Source: Marinomonas atlantica
GTDB lineage: Bacteria; Pseudomonadota; Gammaproteobacteria; Pseudomonadales; Marinomonadaceae
Direction: 5' to 3'
NCBI RefSeq assembly: GCF_001639725.1
Contig: NZ_LTAW01000003.1
Span: 124,001-188,000 of the forward strand
DNA length: 64,000 nt
Shown here piece by piece: positions 18,551 through 26,002 of this stretch. The notes under the pieces were generated by a model. The model was not told the origin of the DNA. It searched no databases and saw nothing but the letters and a program-made list of their open reading frames with translations. A program made the position numbers and the translations under genes. Within the stretch, counting starts at the first letter, position 1, and every line of letters starts with the position of its first letter.

Positions 18551-19315
18551 TTAATACTCCACCGTTACTAGACCGTTCGCGCCCGTTTGATTTGGGCCAT
18601 CTGAGCCGCCGCCAGCTGGAAAACCTGCTATACCAAAATACGAACTGATATTCCCAGCACCACCACCGCTGGCAGCGTTTCTTCTGTCAGTTCCACCGCA
18701 TCCCGCTCCTATAAAATCTAACCCATACAATAAACATTCTTGAAATGTCATTTCGTGCCCACCTGTTGTACTAACTGGATCAATCGGCTGATAATATGAC
18801 GATGGGCCGCTACCGCCTGTGTCAATCAAATAATTAGAATCTACCGCCTCACCACCATTACCAAATAGTGACGCCGCACCACCTGCCATTCGGTATTGAC
18901 CCGTCGAGCTTACGTATGCTCCCCGCCCACCAACATAATTAACATCTCCACCAATACCGACACCGCCAACAGTATTAGTATTACTATTCGTTGTTAATGT
19001 AGACCCAGATGTTGCGGATAAATGAACACCAAATGATGTTGTATTACCCATCGACGAACGGGCAACAGTTACAGGAATAACATCCCCTTCATTTAACTCT
19101 ATTGTCTTCATTGAGAATCCGCCACCAGCTCCCGCAGCAGAATATCTATATTTACCACCAGCCCCCCACACTCGAATACGATATTTTCCTGTGACGGGAG
19201 CAATAAAATTTTCATCATTAAAAATTAGTTTGATTTGCCCCGTTCCGAACACGCCAGAAATAGGGTTGATAGCTGATTTTGCAGCGCCAGGCGCATCAAT
19301 TGCTGTTACTGGCAT
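18551..19315 (-). CDS. Glycine-rich spike or receptor-binding protein
   Basis: A 254-residue protein. An N-terminal beta segment (~30-50, FIAPVTGKYRIRVWGAGGKY) leads into a glycine-rich region (AAGAGGGFSMKT, ending GFPAGGGSDGPNQTGANG) and the ending LVTVEY. This is the pattern of glycine-rich domains in phage receptor-binding fibres, in which the Gly-rich half forms a polyglycine-II or beta sandwich tip. It follows the repeat-stalk protein with overlapping stop/start, so the two likely form one vertex spike, by analogy with P1/P5 of PM2. Confidence 0.65.
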   Translation of the reverse strand: MPVTAIDAPGAAKSAINPISGVFGTGQIKLIFNDENFIAPVTGKYRIRVWGAGGKYRYSAAGAGGGFSMKTIELNEGDVIPVTVARSSMGNTTSFGVHLSATSGSTLTTNSNTNTVGGVGIGGDVNYVGGRGAYVSSTGQYRMAGGAASLFGNGGEAVDSNYLIDTGGSGPSSYYQPIDPVSTTGGHEMTFQECLLYGLDFIGAGCGGTDRRNAASGGGAGNISSYFGIAGFPAGGGSDGPNQTGANGLVTVEY

Positions 19316-20139
19316 CAGTACACCTCCGTAACGGTTACAACTGCGTCAACGCTGGAGGTATTCCAGATTCGCAACGCTGATTTAGTTCTAAGAATTGGCG
19401 ATTCACCAAACAGTGAACCGCCACCGATTACCCACATGCCAACCGCTTCAGTTTCGGCGGTATCAGACACACGGCATTTAGTTGTTGACTCACTCATGTT
19501 CTGGAAAACAATCTGAGAGCGGTCACGGGCTGGAATGTCGATATAGTCATTTGCTAACACTGTGTAATCAGTTGAAACAAATGAATCCCCAGTGTTATCA
19601 GTAACGGTTACAGCATTGGTAATGCCCGACACCGCCACTTCGTTGGTAATACCCGACACCGCCACTTCGTTGGTAATACCCGACACCGCCACTTCGTTGG
19701 TGATACCTGACACCGCCACTTCGTTGGTAATACCCGATACCGCCACTTCGTTGGTAATACCCGACACCGCCACTTCGTTGGTGATACCTGACACCGCCAC
19801 TTCGCTAGCAATGCCTGAAACGGTCACTTGCTCAATTATTTTCTGTACCGTTACCGCATCGTTAATGCCTGCAATCTGGGTGGACGTTACAGCGGTAATA
19901 TTCGGTGTAAATTCCCCCCAGCCAATACGAAACTCAATTTCCTGACTCGTTTCCTTTGCTTGAAACTGGATTGAATCAAAAGAGCCTCTTAGCTGCTCAC
20001 CTTGAGAAATCTCAGTGGTTTTAGACTGGCCATCTTTAACAAATGTGACGTATAGAGAACCAACGGCCCTCTCTACAAACACATATTCACCCCTCGCGGT
20101 AAGGTCAGAAACTGCACTTTCCGTAACTTGTAATTTCAT
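19315..20139 (-). CDS. Repeat-stalk spike protein
   Basis: A 274-residue protein in three parts. The N-terminal ~100 residues are beta-rich (ARGEYVFVERAVGSLYVTF). Residues ~105-176 hold eight nonapeptide units, six identical in protein (ITNEVAVSG) and two degenerate at the ends. The C-terminal ~95 residues form a compact beta domain (RDRSQIVFQNMSESTTKCRV, ALRIWNTSSVDAVVTVTEVY). An anchor-stalk-head build is typical of trimeric fibres. SD is AAGGGGTAAGGA. Each repeat is 27 bp, so recombination changes stalk length without frameshift. Confidence 0.75.
   Translation of the reverse strand: MKLQVTESAVSDLTARGEYVFVERAVGSLYVTFVKDGQSKTTEISQGEQLRGSFDSIQFQAKETSQEIEFRIGWGEFTPNITAVTSTQIAGINDAVTVQKIIEQVTVSGIASEVAVSGITNEVAVSGITNEVAVSGITNEVAVSGITNEVAVSGITNEVAVSGITNEVAVSGITNAVTVTDNTGDSFVSTDYTVLANDYIDIPARDRSQIVFQNMSESTTKCRVSDTAETEAVGMWVIGGGSLFGESPILRTKSALRIWNTSSVDAVVTVTEVY
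19610..19825. repeat. Tandem 27-bp repeat array in the spike gene
   Basis: Eight 27-bp units, with the first and last degenerate. Units 1-3 (19637-19717) and 4-6 (19718-19798) differ at a single base, so the array grew by duplication of an 81-bp block. Confidence 0.95.
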
Positions 20140-20142
20140 TCC

Positions 20143-20790
20143 TTACCCCTTGGCTAGTGCCACGCCGATAACCGCTACAGCAGCTAGCCCGACAATCCAT
20201 GTCATTGACTTTTGAGCGCTTTCTTGTAGTCCTTGTTGTCCTTGCGTCATCACATTAGTCAACATCTTGCTTACCTGATCTTGGCTTTTAGTGGCAGAGC
20301 TTGAAACGGTATTTAGTGACGCTGAATACGCACCACTTATCTGTTCCATGTTCTTGTCTGATGATTCTTGGACCGTTTTTATTGCTAAATCACTAGAGTC
20401 AGAAACACGTTCAAAGGAAGCATTAGCAAATTTGCTCATCTCTTCCATTGATTTACCGCTTTGCGTTATAACGCCCTGTGCCATTGCATTAGCTGATGCA
20501 ATGGCTTGTTCTCGCGCAGCATTTGCAGATGCCAACGCCTGAGATTGAGCCGCCAATGCTGTGGCTAAAGCATTTTCTTGTGATTGCAAAACAGTTGAAT
20601 TATTAGACTGAACAACACGATCCGCTAATGACAGCGCGGATTGCACCGCGCCCTCATCTAACACTTGAATCGTTGATCCTTCTTCTGCGTTGTAATTTAA
20701 AATATTACCCGTAGAAGACTGACCACCTTGTGTACGGTTTTCTTCGTTATTTGTTGTTGTCTTACTAGATTTACTATCAAAAAAACCCAT
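20143..20790 (-). CDS. Coiled-coil phage protein with C-terminal membrane anchor
   Basis: A 215-residue protein. The polar N terminus (MGFFDSKSSKTTTNNEEN) is followed by a long alanine/serine/glutamine-rich helix (~residues 45-190, for example AAQSQALASANAAREQAIAS) that should form a coiled coil, and by a C-terminal span (WIVGLAAVAVIGVALAKG). It lies between the spike-like genes and the small membrane proteins with TAATG coupling, so it may join spike to the internal membrane. No recognised family. Confidence 0.75.
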   Translation of the reverse strand: MGFFDSKSSKTTTNNEENRTQGGQSSTGNILNYNAEEGSTIQVLDEGAVQSALSLADRVVQSNNSTVLQSQENALATALAAQSQALASANAAREQAIASANAMAQGVITQSGKSMEEMSKFANASFERVSDSSDLAIKTVQESSDKNMEQISGAYSASLNTVSSSATKSQDQVSKMLTNVMTQGQQGLQESAQKSMTWIVGLAAVAVIGVALAKG

Positions 20791-21053
20791 TAACCACCCC
20801 GCTTAATGACGAATACACCCGCAGCTAACGCCGCAACGCCAATCAATAAAATTGTTGGGTTTGATAGTCCAGTTGAAAAACTTGTTTCACCGTTATTAGT
20901 CGAGAAATTTGATAGACTCGGTAACGGTGGCAACACACCAAATGCAATGCCTGAGTAACCGCCACCAACTTTGTCATTGCCTCCAGCAGTAGCGGAGCCA
21001 CCAGAAAGCGAGTATCCGCCGCCGCCGTTGAACATATCGCCCATGCCTGCCAT
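20790..21053 (-). CDS. Small glycine-rich virion membrane protein
   Basis: An 87-residue product: Gly/Ser-rich N-terminal half (GGGGYSLSGGSATAGG) and a C-terminal membrane helix (PTILLIGVAALAAGVFVIKR) ending KRGG. The start overlaps the stop of the 110-residue gene by one base (TAATG, SD GGGGGGCGC). Next to the capsid gene, this composition fits the small single-span proteins in the internal membrane of PM2-like virions. Confidence 0.75.
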   Translation of the reverse strand: MAGMGDMFNGGGGYSLSGGSATAGGNDKVGGGYSGIAFGVLPPLPSLSNFSTNNGETSFSTGLSNPTILLIGVAALAAGVFVIKRGG

Positions 21054-21385
21054 TACTTGCGCCCCCCTAATACCATCACCATCAGCACCAGACCACCAAC
21101 GCCAATCGCCAAATGTTTGTTATCAATACCTTGAATTATTTGGTTATTAACTGGCTGTGCTGCGGTTGTAGTCATTACAGTAGACGGCGTATTTGTCACC
21201 GTTTGCACTGGTTGTGTAACAGGTTCGGTTACGCCAACGCTTGCAGGCACTTGCGTTGAACTGGTTTCGTGTTTTGATGACTCAATTGTGATGTAACCGT
21301 CTATCGCTTTATCAAGCGTATCGTCAAACCAACCGCCCAACCGCCCAAACCAATTACCCGTGTCATCATTTATAGACTCTGACAT
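21053..21385 (-). CDS. Virion membrane protein with C-terminal span
   Basis: A 110-residue protein. The acidic N-terminal part (SINDDTGNWFGRLGGWFDDTLD) could be amphipathic, followed by a Thr/Val/Gln-rich linker and a C-terminal span (LAIGVGGLVLMVMVLGGRK). The ending GGRK parallels the KRGG ending of the next gene. It lies 15 bp after the capsid gene with AAGGGGTCATT before the ATG, consistent with a structural membrane protein. Confidence 0.75.
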   Translation of the reverse strand: MSESINDDTGNWFGRLGGWFDDTLDKAIDGYITIESSKHETSSTQVPASVGVTEPVTQPVQTVTNTPSTVMTTTAAQPVNNQIIQGIDNKHLAIGVGGLVLMVMVLGGRK

Positions 21386-21400
21386 AATGACCCCTTGTTA

Positions 21401-22264
21401 TTAGCGGCGTTTAACGTAGTCAGTGATGAACTCAACTGTACCCGCTGTTTCACACTTAAATTTGATGTTGATTTCATCGTAATTCGTGACCATCATGTCT
21501 GCGAATGTAAAACCCGATGAAATCGGATCAATGATGAAATATCCAGCGATGTCCTTAATGCCGTTTTTTTGAGCTCGCACTTTTTGAATATACGAATTCA
21601 GTTTTTTTGAAAGACGCCAGCGGTTAACTATCTGACCACCTCGCTTGCCTTCAAATTCAACTTCTGATACATCGCCTTTGATGTAGATTGTGCGAATATT
21701 GATGTTTTGACCTTTGATCAATTTATCAAATGTATTCACACCTTCTACCGCTGAAGTAATCACTTTTTTATCTAATCGGCGTTCTAATGTACGGACGCGT
21801 TGAATAGGTATGATTTTTCCACTGCCATCATTAACCATTTTGACTGGGCTTGTAGTTTCCGACCACACAAAGAACCGCCAACCCTCAGCTGGGGTTGCTG
21901 GCAATGTTCCAATCTCAACTTTTAAAAGCCAAGAATCACCCGACTCAGGTACTAGCGCCGTTAGGCCCTGAACGTCCATCATCAACGAATCCGGATCACT
22001 AAAACGGATAGGCAAAAAGTCATCGGGGGCAACTACTCGGTCACGATGTTTTTCAAATAAATTTACGATTTGATCACCCGATGTTGGCCAGTGATCGTCA
22101 GCACCATTAACGATGCTAATTTTGGTTAACAGTTCATGTGGGATATTTGTATCAATGTACAGCGCTTCGATGGGTGCGCCGTTACTCAAACGAAGGTTAA
22201 GTGTGCTACCTGATCCAATTGCACCATCAGGCGATTGTAAAAGGTCAAAATTTGACTGTGCCAT
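21401..22264 (-). CDS. Double-jelly-roll major capsid protein (PM2 P2-like)
   Basis: A 287-residue protein, close to PM2 P2 (~269). As I recall the P2 sequence, the pattern aligns at both ends of the fold: the N-terminal strand set (GSTLNLRLSNGAPIEALYI, LLTKISIVNG, DQIVNLFEKH) and the start of the second barrel (IRTIYIKGDVSEVEFEGKRG, LNSYIQKVRAQKNG). Two successive ~130-residue beta domains are expected. It is flanked by small membrane proteins and the ATPase, and no HK97-type capsid, protease or portal is present. Homology is from remembered sequence pattern and needs a structural comparison. Confidence 0.75.
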   Translation of the reverse strand: MAQSNFDLLQSPDGAIGSGSTLNLRLSNGAPIEALYIDTNIPHELLTKISIVNGADDHWPTSGDQIVNLFEKHRDRVVAPDDFLPIRFSDPDSLMMDVQGLTALVPESGDSWLLKVEIGTLPATPAEGWRFFVWSETTSPVKMVNDGSGKIIPIQRVRTLERRLDKKVITSAVEGVNTFDKLIKGQNINIRTIYIKGDVSEVEFEGKRGGQIVNRWRLSKKLNSYIQKVRAQKNGIKDIAGYFIIDPISSGFTFADMMVTNYDEINIKFKCETAGTVEFITDYVKRR

Positions 22265-22267
22265 GTC

Positions 22268-22423
22268 TTAGCCCCCAGTTACTAAAGAAGCTACTTTTTT
22301 GCCTGTCTTGCCTGATTTCTTCACCGCATAAACTGCGACGCCGAAAGCAGTGAGACCGACACCCACAGAAACCACGGTTTTCCAGTCGATAGACTGTTTA
22401 ACCTTTTCTACTGCGTTATTCAT
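22268..22423 (-). CDS. 51-residue phage membrane protein
   Basis: ATG at 22423 gives MNNAVEKVKQSIDWKTV, one membrane helix (VVSVGVGLTAFGVAVYAV) and a very basic tail (KKSGKTGKKVASLVTGG). A purine-rich GGGGAATCC lies upstream at longer than usual spacing. An in-frame extension to 22567 would cover the intergenic inverted repeat and is unlikely. It lies 3 bp before the capsid gene; a basic single-span protein there fits a DNA- or capsid-contacting membrane component. Confidence 0.65.
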   Translation of the reverse strand: MNNAVEKVKQSIDWKTVVSVGVGLTAFGVAVYAVKKSGKTGKKVASLVTGG

Positions 22424-22490
22424 TTGTAAGGATTCCCCTAATACATATTTAATGTGATTGCATTTTGCAGGGGGAACGATAGGGGGCGGG

Positions 22491-22531
22491 ATACTATGGC
22501 GGTCAACCCACCGATAGTATCGCCATAGTAT
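22491..22531. promoter_or_regulatory. Inverted repeat in the only sizeable gap of the late region
   Basis: ATACTATGGCG (22491-22501) and CGCCATAGTAT (22521-22531) are perfect 11-bp arms around a 19-base loop, and GATAGTAT occurs twice (22513, 22533). It lies between the ATPase and the capsid-side genes. It could be a late-promoter operator, a terminator-antiterminator or a replication origin. Confidence 0.5.
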
Positions 22532-22559
22532 GGATAGTATGAAATTAGTGAAAAAAGCC

Positions 22560-23174
22560 CTATCCAATGTACTTGAAGCGGACTAATTGAGCATCGTTCC
22601 CCGTCAGCTTGTAGAAGTTGAGCGGTTCTAATGCCCCCATTTTGGTTGGAGGTAGTCCCGTTTGTCGCTTGATATAGTGTTGGTCATTGGCCTTTTGAAT
22701 GCCTATGTAGGTTTCACCCGCCTGAGTGATAAACGCTTTGGGAACTTCTTGTACCCGTTGCGTACCTACCGTGAGTATGCCGCCATACTTACGAGCACGA
22801 CGCCATACTTTGCCCGACCATTTCGGCATAGTTTGTTTTAGTCCCAAGTCGGCGGCTTCCTCTACCACCACATCAAGCATCTTGGTTCCATCCAGTGCCG
22901 CCCATACTGCCATCATGAACCACTCAAACCTGGTTTCATCGTCATCACCATTCCAACCGATACGGCCACCGCGAGACATGACCAATTTCAATGCCCCCAA
23001 GAAAGCGGTTTTGTCTTTGTAGTGGCGGCAATTGTGGTCATTATCGGGGTCCCAAAACACCGCCCGTTTTGATGACTTGGTAAGGTTTTTTATTGCCTGA
23101 GTCTTACCACCGCCCGTAATTGCGGCGATAAATTTGTGACGGTTAGGCAAGCTGGTATCAGGATTCTTTGCCAA
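22560..23174 (-). CDS. Packaging-type ATPase (P9/A32-FtsK superfamily)
   Basis: A 204-residue NTPase. Walker A (AITGGGKTQAIKN) is near residue 19, a Walker B-like segment (LDVVVEEAAD) near 115 with Glu where Asp is usual, and a GTQR sensor segment (GGILTVGTQRVQEVP) near 147. Small FtsK-like ATPases of this size drive genome packaging in PM2 (P9) and other membrane-containing viruses; a filamentous-phage Zot/pI role is the alternative but would need a membrane span, which is absent. TTG at 23174 was chosen: GGGGGCGAAG lies upstream and Walker A then falls at the usual place. The longer frame to 23315 lies inside the upstream gene. Confidence 0.8.
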   Translation of the reverse strand: MAKNPDTSLPNRHKFIAAITGGGKTQAIKNLTKSSKRAVFWDPDNDHNCRHYKDKTAFLGALKLVMSRGGRIGWNGDDDETRFEWFMMAVWAALDGTKMLDVVVEEAADLGLKQTMPKWSGKVWRRARKYGGILTVGTQRVQEVPKAFITQAGETYIGIQKANDQHYIKRQTGLPPTKMGALEPLNFYKLTGNDAQLVRFKYIG

Positions 23175-23631
23175 CTTCGCCCCCTTGCTTCTGTTCAGCC
23201 TCAATCGCCGCCATGTGTGAAGCACGCGCGGCCATGATCGCGGTTCCCACGTAAAGCCCCGCTTTGATTTCTGGCTTTTCCATAAAGTCATCAATCCATG
23301 AAGGCATCGAATCACCGTATTTTTCTGCCAGTGGAATCAATGCCTCTTTACCCGCTTCGATCTTATCTTCTGATACTTCCGCTGCTGGGTAAGCTTTTGA
23401 CAATCCCCACCAAAGGCCATTATTGAAACGATCAGCTAGGCGTTCCGCTCGCTCACGATTGGCGGCGGCTTCCTCTTTGCTCGGGGCGGCTTCCTGTTCC
23501 GCTTCCTCTTGTGCGTCATTGATCAACGCATCAAGAGATAGCCCTTCATCGTCGTCCTGTTCGTGATCATATGAAACTGTCATTTTATCTTCTAATAGTT
23601 CCGTTTCTTGGCTTTGCTCATAATCAGACAT
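23158..23631 (-). CDS. Acidic phage protein upstream of the ATPase
   Basis: A 157-residue protein. The N-terminal ~60 residues are strongly acidic (YDHEQDDDEGLSLDALINDA). The rest is helical with a weakly hydrophobic segment (IKAGLYVGTAIMAARASHM). SD is GGGGGTAACT. Its 3' end overlaps the TTG start of the ATPase by 17 bp, so the two are translationally coupled and may act together. No family recognised. Confidence 0.7.
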   Translation of the reverse strand: MSDYEQSQETELLEDKMTVSYDHEQDDDEGLSLDALINDAQEEAEQEAAPSKEEAAANRERAERLADRFNNGLWWGLSKAYPAAEVSEDKIEAGKEALIPLAEKYGDSMPSWIDDFMEKPEIKAGLYVGTAIMAARASHMAAIEAEQKQGGEVGKES

Positions 23632-23633
23632 AG

Positions 23634-24086
23634 TTACCCCCTAGTTACTTTCATTAGTTCCGAACCTATAGCCACAGCACCCGCACATACTACGAATACA
23701 CCCAAGCCAAACAGCGACGCCGCCCCGCTGGTTTCACGCTTTGGCGGAATAGTCTCGCGGCGCGTGATTGCTGGCTTTGCGGCGGGTGCTGGTGGTGTGG
23801 CTTTGGGTGTATCGGGACTATCTTCGATAGTGTCCGTTTTAGTATCTTCGACAGGCTCCACCGTGGCGGCACCAAACGGCGCAACGGTTTTACTATCGTG
23901 ATAGTGTCCCACTGGCTGCATGGTATTTTTCCAACGTGTTTGGATAGTCTTGCCCGTGCGTTGGTCAACCCCACAGGCACTACAGCGCACTTGCAGAAAG
24001 TCGCCTTTACGCTTGGTTTGCTCCACGTATGCACAGCGCCCACACTCGCAAACAATTTCCCCGATTACTTGCGCTTTACTTGCCAT
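23634..24086 (-). CDS. Zinc-ribbon membrane protein of the prophage
   Basis: A 150-residue protein with an N-terminal zinc ribbon (VCECGRCAYVEQ and VRCSACGVDQRTGK, Cys pairs ~residues 13-38), a Pro/Thr/Ala-rich linker (DSPDTPKATPPAPAAKPAI) and a C-terminal membrane helix (LFGLGVFVVCAGAVAIGSEL). A DNA- or protein-binding ribbon tethered to the membrane next to the initiator and ATPase could bring the genome to the virion membrane. The gene contains two short hairpins of shared sequence. No family recognised. Confidence 0.7.
   Translation of the reverse strand: MASKAQVIGEIVCECGRCAYVEQTKRKGDFLQVRCSACGVDQRTGKTIQTRWKNTMQPVGHYHDSKTVAPFGAATVEPVEDTKTDTIEDSPDTPKATPPAPAAKPAITRRETIPPKRETSGAASLFGLGVFVVCAGAVAIGSELMKVTRG
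23817..23905. repeat. Two related hairpins, ACTATC-N2/3-GATAGTGTCC
   Basis: ACTATC-TTC-GATAGT (23817-23831) and ACTATC-GT-GATAGT (23892-23905) are each followed by GTCC and lie 75 bp apart inside the zinc-ribbon gene. GATAGT also appears in the 22.5 kb inverted-repeat region. Confidence 0.5.
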
Positions 24087-24276
24087 TGGCTTTGATCTCC
24101 TTTAATTCATCCACTACGGCAGATAGAACGGCATACGCTAGACGACTGCTTTCTTCTGCGAGTTCGATTTTTTTACCCATAGAAAACGCCCCCAGCGTAT
24201 CCGCCGTGGTGAAGTTATTGCCTAACTTGTTTAGCCCTTTTTCTATTTTTTCCATTCTGGTCATTTGGTTGGTCAT
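24076..24276 (-). CDS. Small helical phage protein downstream of rep
   Basis: ATG at 24276 with AAAGGAAACCAACG upstream gives a 66-residue protein: MTNQMTRMEKIEKGLNKLG, then NFTTADTLGAFSMGKKIEL and a C-terminal helix (LAYAVLSAVVDELKEIK). It is predicted all-helical and soluble. It lies 13 bp after rep and overlaps the zinc-ribbon gene by 11 bp. An in-frame extension to 24348 would overlap rep and lacks a ribosome-binding site. Function unknown. Confidence 0.6.
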   Translation of the reverse strand: MTNQMTRMEKIEKGLNKLGNNFTTADTLGAFSMGKKIELAEESSRLAYAVLSAVVDELKEIKANGK

Positions 24277-24289
24277 TCGTTGGTTTCCT

Positions 24290-26002
24290 TTAGTGATATA
24301 TGGGGTTGGTGTATGGGGCGGCTTTGCCCCCCGTACAGTTATTGACACGAGTCCAAGGGAAAACTTCGTTTTCCTCTAAAACCTGAGTCCCGACCTTTTG
24401 CACTGTCCATTCAAATAAACGAGTGACAACAACCTCAGCTCCACGGGCTACGCCCTGAATAGACGCGACCAATTCACCAAACTGGTTTTCTTCTGGTTCT
24501 GCGTAATGAGGTTTTAAGGTCTGATTTCGGCCAGCGAATACGCCGCCCATTAATTTAGTGAACGCCGCCCAATCGGGGCGATTTGCAGCATGGTAAATGT
24601 CCGTGCATAGGGTGGGGGCGTTTTCGATTGAGAAGCGGCGAAGCTCCCGCCACACGGTGACCGATACGCCACCAAAGAACTGAAATTGACGGATACCATG
24701 ACGGCGTGACCAAGCGGTGATACGTTCCGCCGCATCTGAGCCGCTACGACCCGTTTCAAGGTCGGTGTCGATGTGCTTACCATCAATGTTCTTAGAAATG
24801 TATTTAGCAACGTAGCCCGAAGCCGTTCCCTTGGCCGGATCAATACGAACCACTTTTACACGTTGCTTCTTTGCGCCTCGCTCGTTTCCATCTTCCATCA
24901 AGCCGTAAAGCATGAAGGCGTCAATAATGGCCTTACTATGTTCTTTGCTACAAAACAGCATCATGTGCCAATGTGGGCACCCGTCATGGTTAGGTTCTAC
25001 GGTGCGAATGCCATACATTGGTAAGTCATTACGTTTTAGGTAGGCGCGGATTCTTGCCCATGTATCACAAAGGTATTTCTGTCCGTCTCGAACGGTTGGA
25101 CGGTTAGCACGGTCAAATTTCTTGTTACGTTTGCCATTGATTTTGACAGCATGATATTTAGATGGGCACGTTAGAGTAATAAACAAACCATCATGCTCTA
25201 ACTCTGTTGCGAGTTCTTCGGTACCACGGATGCGGGTCATCAACTCATTACGGCGGTTTACTGGATTGGATACGCCACGATCCGACAATTCAGCGAGTGT
25301 ATAGGATTGGTTGTACTGGTTTACAGCTTCCCAGCCTTCCAAGAAGGCACGGTTAGATTGTTGCTGTTTGCGAAATCTGTTTAGCGACCAGCTAGATACA
25401 TAAGGCGAACCGTAGCGGTGAACTTGGCCGCATTCCCTAAGCACGTTTTCAACGATACGGAATTGCTTTTTAGCGTTACGAATCCACCATTCGGGCAAGA
25501 TCATACGAGCGGCCATAGCGGCCACTTTGTCACCGTTGCCCCAGTCGTTAAACTCGACACCCGCAACCGCTAAGTTTTCGGCCATGTAGCGGCGGGCGTA
25601 TTCCGCACCGCTTTCCATAGCTTCACGGGTTAAATCTACTTCAAAACGGCGGCTTTTCTGTTCTGCCCAGTTTGCCAGCTCTTCACCGTTTAAATCGGTA
25701 ATGAGTGCATCAATGTAACGCAAACGCCTTACCACACCGCGTAACCATTCAAGAGCGGTATGTTGTCCCATTACTTCGGCTAGTCTATCGGCTTCTTTCT
25801 CAACTGCAGGACGCATAACCGAAACACGGTTAAGCAATTGGAGTCGTTCAATAACACCACGTAACCAAGTGTTTGCTTCTACGTAGCCTTTTGACTGGTC
25901 TAACTCGTCAAGACGCTGGCGTAATGTGGCGGCATCCTCACGGCTTACATCAGCTAAAAGTTCATTCCGCCATTTAATACATTGATCAGTAGGGTTAAAC
26001 AC
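24290..26002 (-). CDS. Rolling-circle replication initiator (HUH, phage GPA/PM2 P12 type)
   Basis: A 570-residue replication endonuclease of HUH superfamily I. Motif I-like LFITLTCPSKYH is near residue 274, the metal-binding HUH motif (CPHWHMMLF) near 342, and the catalytic motif GYVAKYISKN near 398 with two tyrosines three residues apart, as in phiX174 gene A and PM2 P12. Two active tyrosines favour continuous rolling-circle rounds. The N-terminal ~230 residues contain repeated WLRGV(I/V)(E/R)RL segments. GTG start at 26002 has AAAGGGGTAGAAA upstream and overlaps the preceding gene by 8 bp. Confidence 0.9.
   Translation of the reverse strand: MFNPTDQCIKWRNELLADVSREDAATLRQRLDELDQSKGYVEANTWLRGVIERLQLLNRVSVMRPAVEKEADRLAEVMGQHTALEWLRGVVRRLRYIDALITDLNGEELANWAEQKSRRFEVDLTREAMESGAEYARRYMAENLAVAGVEFNDWGNGDKVAAMAARMILPEWWIRNAKKQFRIVENVLRECGQVHRYGSPYVSSWSLNRFRKQQQSNRAFLEGWEAVNQYNQSYTLAELSDRGVSNPVNRRNELMTRIRGTEELATELEHDGLFITLTCPSKYHAVKINGKRNKKFDRANRPTVRDGQKYLCDTWARIRAYLKRNDLPMYGIRTVEPNHDGCPHWHMMLFCSKEHSKAIIDAFMLYGLMEDGNERGAKKQRVKVVRIDPAKGTASGYVAKYISKNIDGKHIDTDLETGRSGSDAAERITAWSRRHGIRQFQFFGGVSVTVWRELRRFSIENAPTLCTDIYHAANRPDWAAFTKLMGGVFAGRNQTLKPHYAEPEENQFGELVASIQGVARGAEVVVTRLFEWTVQKVGTQVLEENEVFPWTRVNNCTGGKAAPYTNPIYH

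Noticed and set aside
19610-19825. CRISPR array
   Set aside because: The 27-bp units are directly adjacent with no unique spacers and lie in a coding frame.
19592-19945. Plus-strand and alternative minus-strand frames with repeated peptides (TATSLVIPD, KWRCRVLPT)
   Set aside because: They are other-frame readings of the 27-bp array in the spike gene and lack ribosome-binding sites. Only the ITNEVAVSG frame extends into well-formed flanking domains.
23175-23315. N-terminal extension of the packaging ATPase
   Set aside because: It lies entirely within the preceding gene and is rich in Arg/Trp of no domain. The TTG at 23174 has a strong SD and gives the usual distance to Walker A.
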